64,000 bases of DNA. Source: Lethocerus indicus (taxonomy: Eukaryota > Arthropoda > Insecta > Hemiptera > Belostomatidae). The translations under genes were made by a program, and so were the position numbers. Under the pieces are notes generated by a model. The model saw nothing but the letters and a program-made list of their open reading frames with translations. It was not told the origin of the DNA and did no database searches. The stretch lies in the NCBI GenBank assembly GCA_019843655.1, contig JACDQD010000102.1:8007501-8071500 (forward strand), read 5' to 3'. Of this stretch, positions 62,506 to 64,000 are shown piece by piece (within the stretch, counting starts at the first letter, position 1; every line of letters starts with the position of its first letter).

Positions 62506-64000
62506 TTCTACTTCTATATCGCCCCGTCTCTCTCACTCTCCCCCTCCTGAAGAAGGAGAGAATCCTTCCCTCCGTCTATCTCCTCATCCTCTTTTTTCAC
62601 GCTTCACCTTGACTGTCGTTCCGGGAAAGGCGGAGCGACGTCCGGAAGGTGTTGCGTAACCGATACGCATTTTGACGGTCCACCGCTCGATGACGCTTGG
62701 CTATCCCCTCGCGTCACGCTCACTCTTTGTCCATTAAGCTATTCATTGTCCTCCAATAAGGTGTGGGGTACCGAGCTCAAGCCGTCTGTACCGAATTCCC
62801 GTTTGCCCCGATTCGAGCCGTCCCCCCTCGCCCCTCGCGGGATTCATATCGTTCGGAGTCATTGCAATAATACGTGACGATAAAATGTATGGGCCCGTTG
62901 GCCCCTCCCCGCCCCCGCCTAAGGGCCAGTTAAGGTCCCTTTCGGGGTGAAATCTTCTACATTGGGCTCACGTCCGGCTCGGGTCTGGCACGAGAAATAT
63001 TATACTTGCGGTGTGCAGAGAAGGATAGCCCGCAAGGGAGGTTTTCCTGGACTGTCGCTTCTGGGAATAGGGCCCCGGGCACAGAAACTCTTAACGCTCC
63101 ACATCCTCTCAAATAACTCCCAACGCACACACGACCGCCACGGCTATTTCAGACGACTATTGTATAATGCGAGAGATGGAAATATAAGCGAGTTTTTCAG
63201 TTTTTAAAGACCAATACCTACTTTATTGGCACGACTATTCAATTCTTTCCAACGTTTGTATGAGTTATCATCCGTGCTATTTGTACGCCTTTTATTCACG
63301 AATAATAAAATTATTTATGCCGAATTCGGTGATAAAATGTACTGAATTAATCGAATAAAACAAATTTTCAATTTGGCGCTGAAAGTTTATGGTATTTTAA
63401 TTACGGCCCTTTTATCGGATTTCTATTCATTTGTTATACAAACCGCCGACGAAAGGGAATACTGTTGGCCAGAAGAGGCGCTCGCATCCGGCGGGCTTTC
63501 TAAAACTCAAGGACGAATTCCAGTCTCGAGATGTGTCCTGCAGGCCGGCCGGGGGACTAGCACGTGTGTGGCAAGAGACATTCGATTGTGGTGTCGCATT
63601 CAGGATTTACCGGGTCTGATGATTATCACTTCTAACAAACAGAATCACTGGTCCCATCCGGAGTTTCGTCACTTTCTGAAGCATTCCACTGATTTCCCGG
63701 ACAGTAATTTTGTGTTTATTGTCGGGCCCGGAGCACCGGTTTATAGCAGCATTCCAACACTCTTGTTTTGTCGCTGTAGGCAACACTATTCGCATAATGT
63801 TATTCCGTCCTTACATTTTTAGGTTAGGTATTTAGACGTAGTATACTAAAAAATTTTACATTCACAGTTTCACAAAAACTACAGGTTATAGGTTTATGAA
63901 TGTATCGCCCGTTGCTTGAAACCCGAAAAGAATTTTGCATATTTGCATATTAACACTGCTTCTCCTAGGCAGGACAGAAACAACTGTAATTTTGTAATAA

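Larger units (their letters stand above)
59214..64000. other. 3' UTR and downstream DNA
   Basis: AT-rich to about 62.3 kb, then C/G-rich patches to 63.1 kb. A candidate poly(A) signal is at 59620. A 149-codon open frame at 63373-63822 has no recognisable family. No second gene is evident. Confidence 0.5.

Noticed and set aside
62765..62800. GGGTACCGAGCTC and a nearby GAATTC, reminiscent of a cloning-vector polylinker
   Set aside because: Only 13 bases match in a row, and the following sites are not in polylinker order; flanking sequence is ordinary genomic DNA.
63373..63822. 149-codon open frame near the window end
   Set aside because: No recognisable domain or signal, no supporting codon pattern, and it lies in non-genic flanking DNA.

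Overview
The window looks like insect nuclear DNA, probably from a hemimetabolous (perhaps hemipteran) species. It has long AT-rich introns with scattered CpG-rich patches, GT-AG spliced exons, and remnants of jockey-type, piggyBac-type and hammerhead-bearing elements. The species assignment is inference. No rRNA, convincing tRNA or CRISPR array was seen.

One protein-coding gene is supported, on the + strand: the 3' part of a phospholipase C-epsilon gene (PLCE1 orthologue). I reconstructed 20 exons from 29171 to a stop codon at 59213, about 5.8 kb of coding sequence and roughly 1,940 residues. Splice phases agree at every junction. The order is a FERM F2/F3-like module (29.2-39.1 kb), a CDC25/RasGEF domain (40.5-46.1 kb), a PH region (47.2-48.3 kb), a serine-rich linker and EF-hands (51.0-52.8 kb), the catalytic X half (52.8-54.4 kb), an acidic X-Y linker (54.4-57.5 kb), then the Y half, C2, RA1 and RA2 in one 1.9-kb terminal exon. 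The start codon and 5' exons were not found. They lie in 1-29170 unrecognised, or outside the window. Catalytic residues are intact, but exon 18 has a local reading-frame break.

1-29170 is intron or intergenic DNA with microsatellites, a decayed jockey-like reverse transcriptase fragment (about 23.04-23.44 kb) and a hammerhead-like remnant near 26.04 kb. 29.3-40.4 kb contains three large introns. They carry a composite foldback element with two hammerhead-ribozyme-like cores (34.2-35.6 kb), a three-unit minisatellite (38.29-38.52 kb) and a TTAA-flanked MITE with four 44-bp tandem units (39.80-40.15 kb). 59.2-64.0 kb holds the 3' UTR and downstream DNA, with a 100-bp-period duplication and a CT microsatellite. 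No second gene is recognisable.

The domains together describe a Ras/Rap-linked enzyme. The CDC25 domain activates a Ras-family GTPase, the X/Y barrel hydrolyses PIP2 to IP3 and diacylglycerol, and the RA domains bind active Ras-family GTPases. The least expected non-genic signal is the hammerhead-like RNA motif inside a fold-back element in the gene's second modelled intron-sized gap (29.3-37.3 kb).
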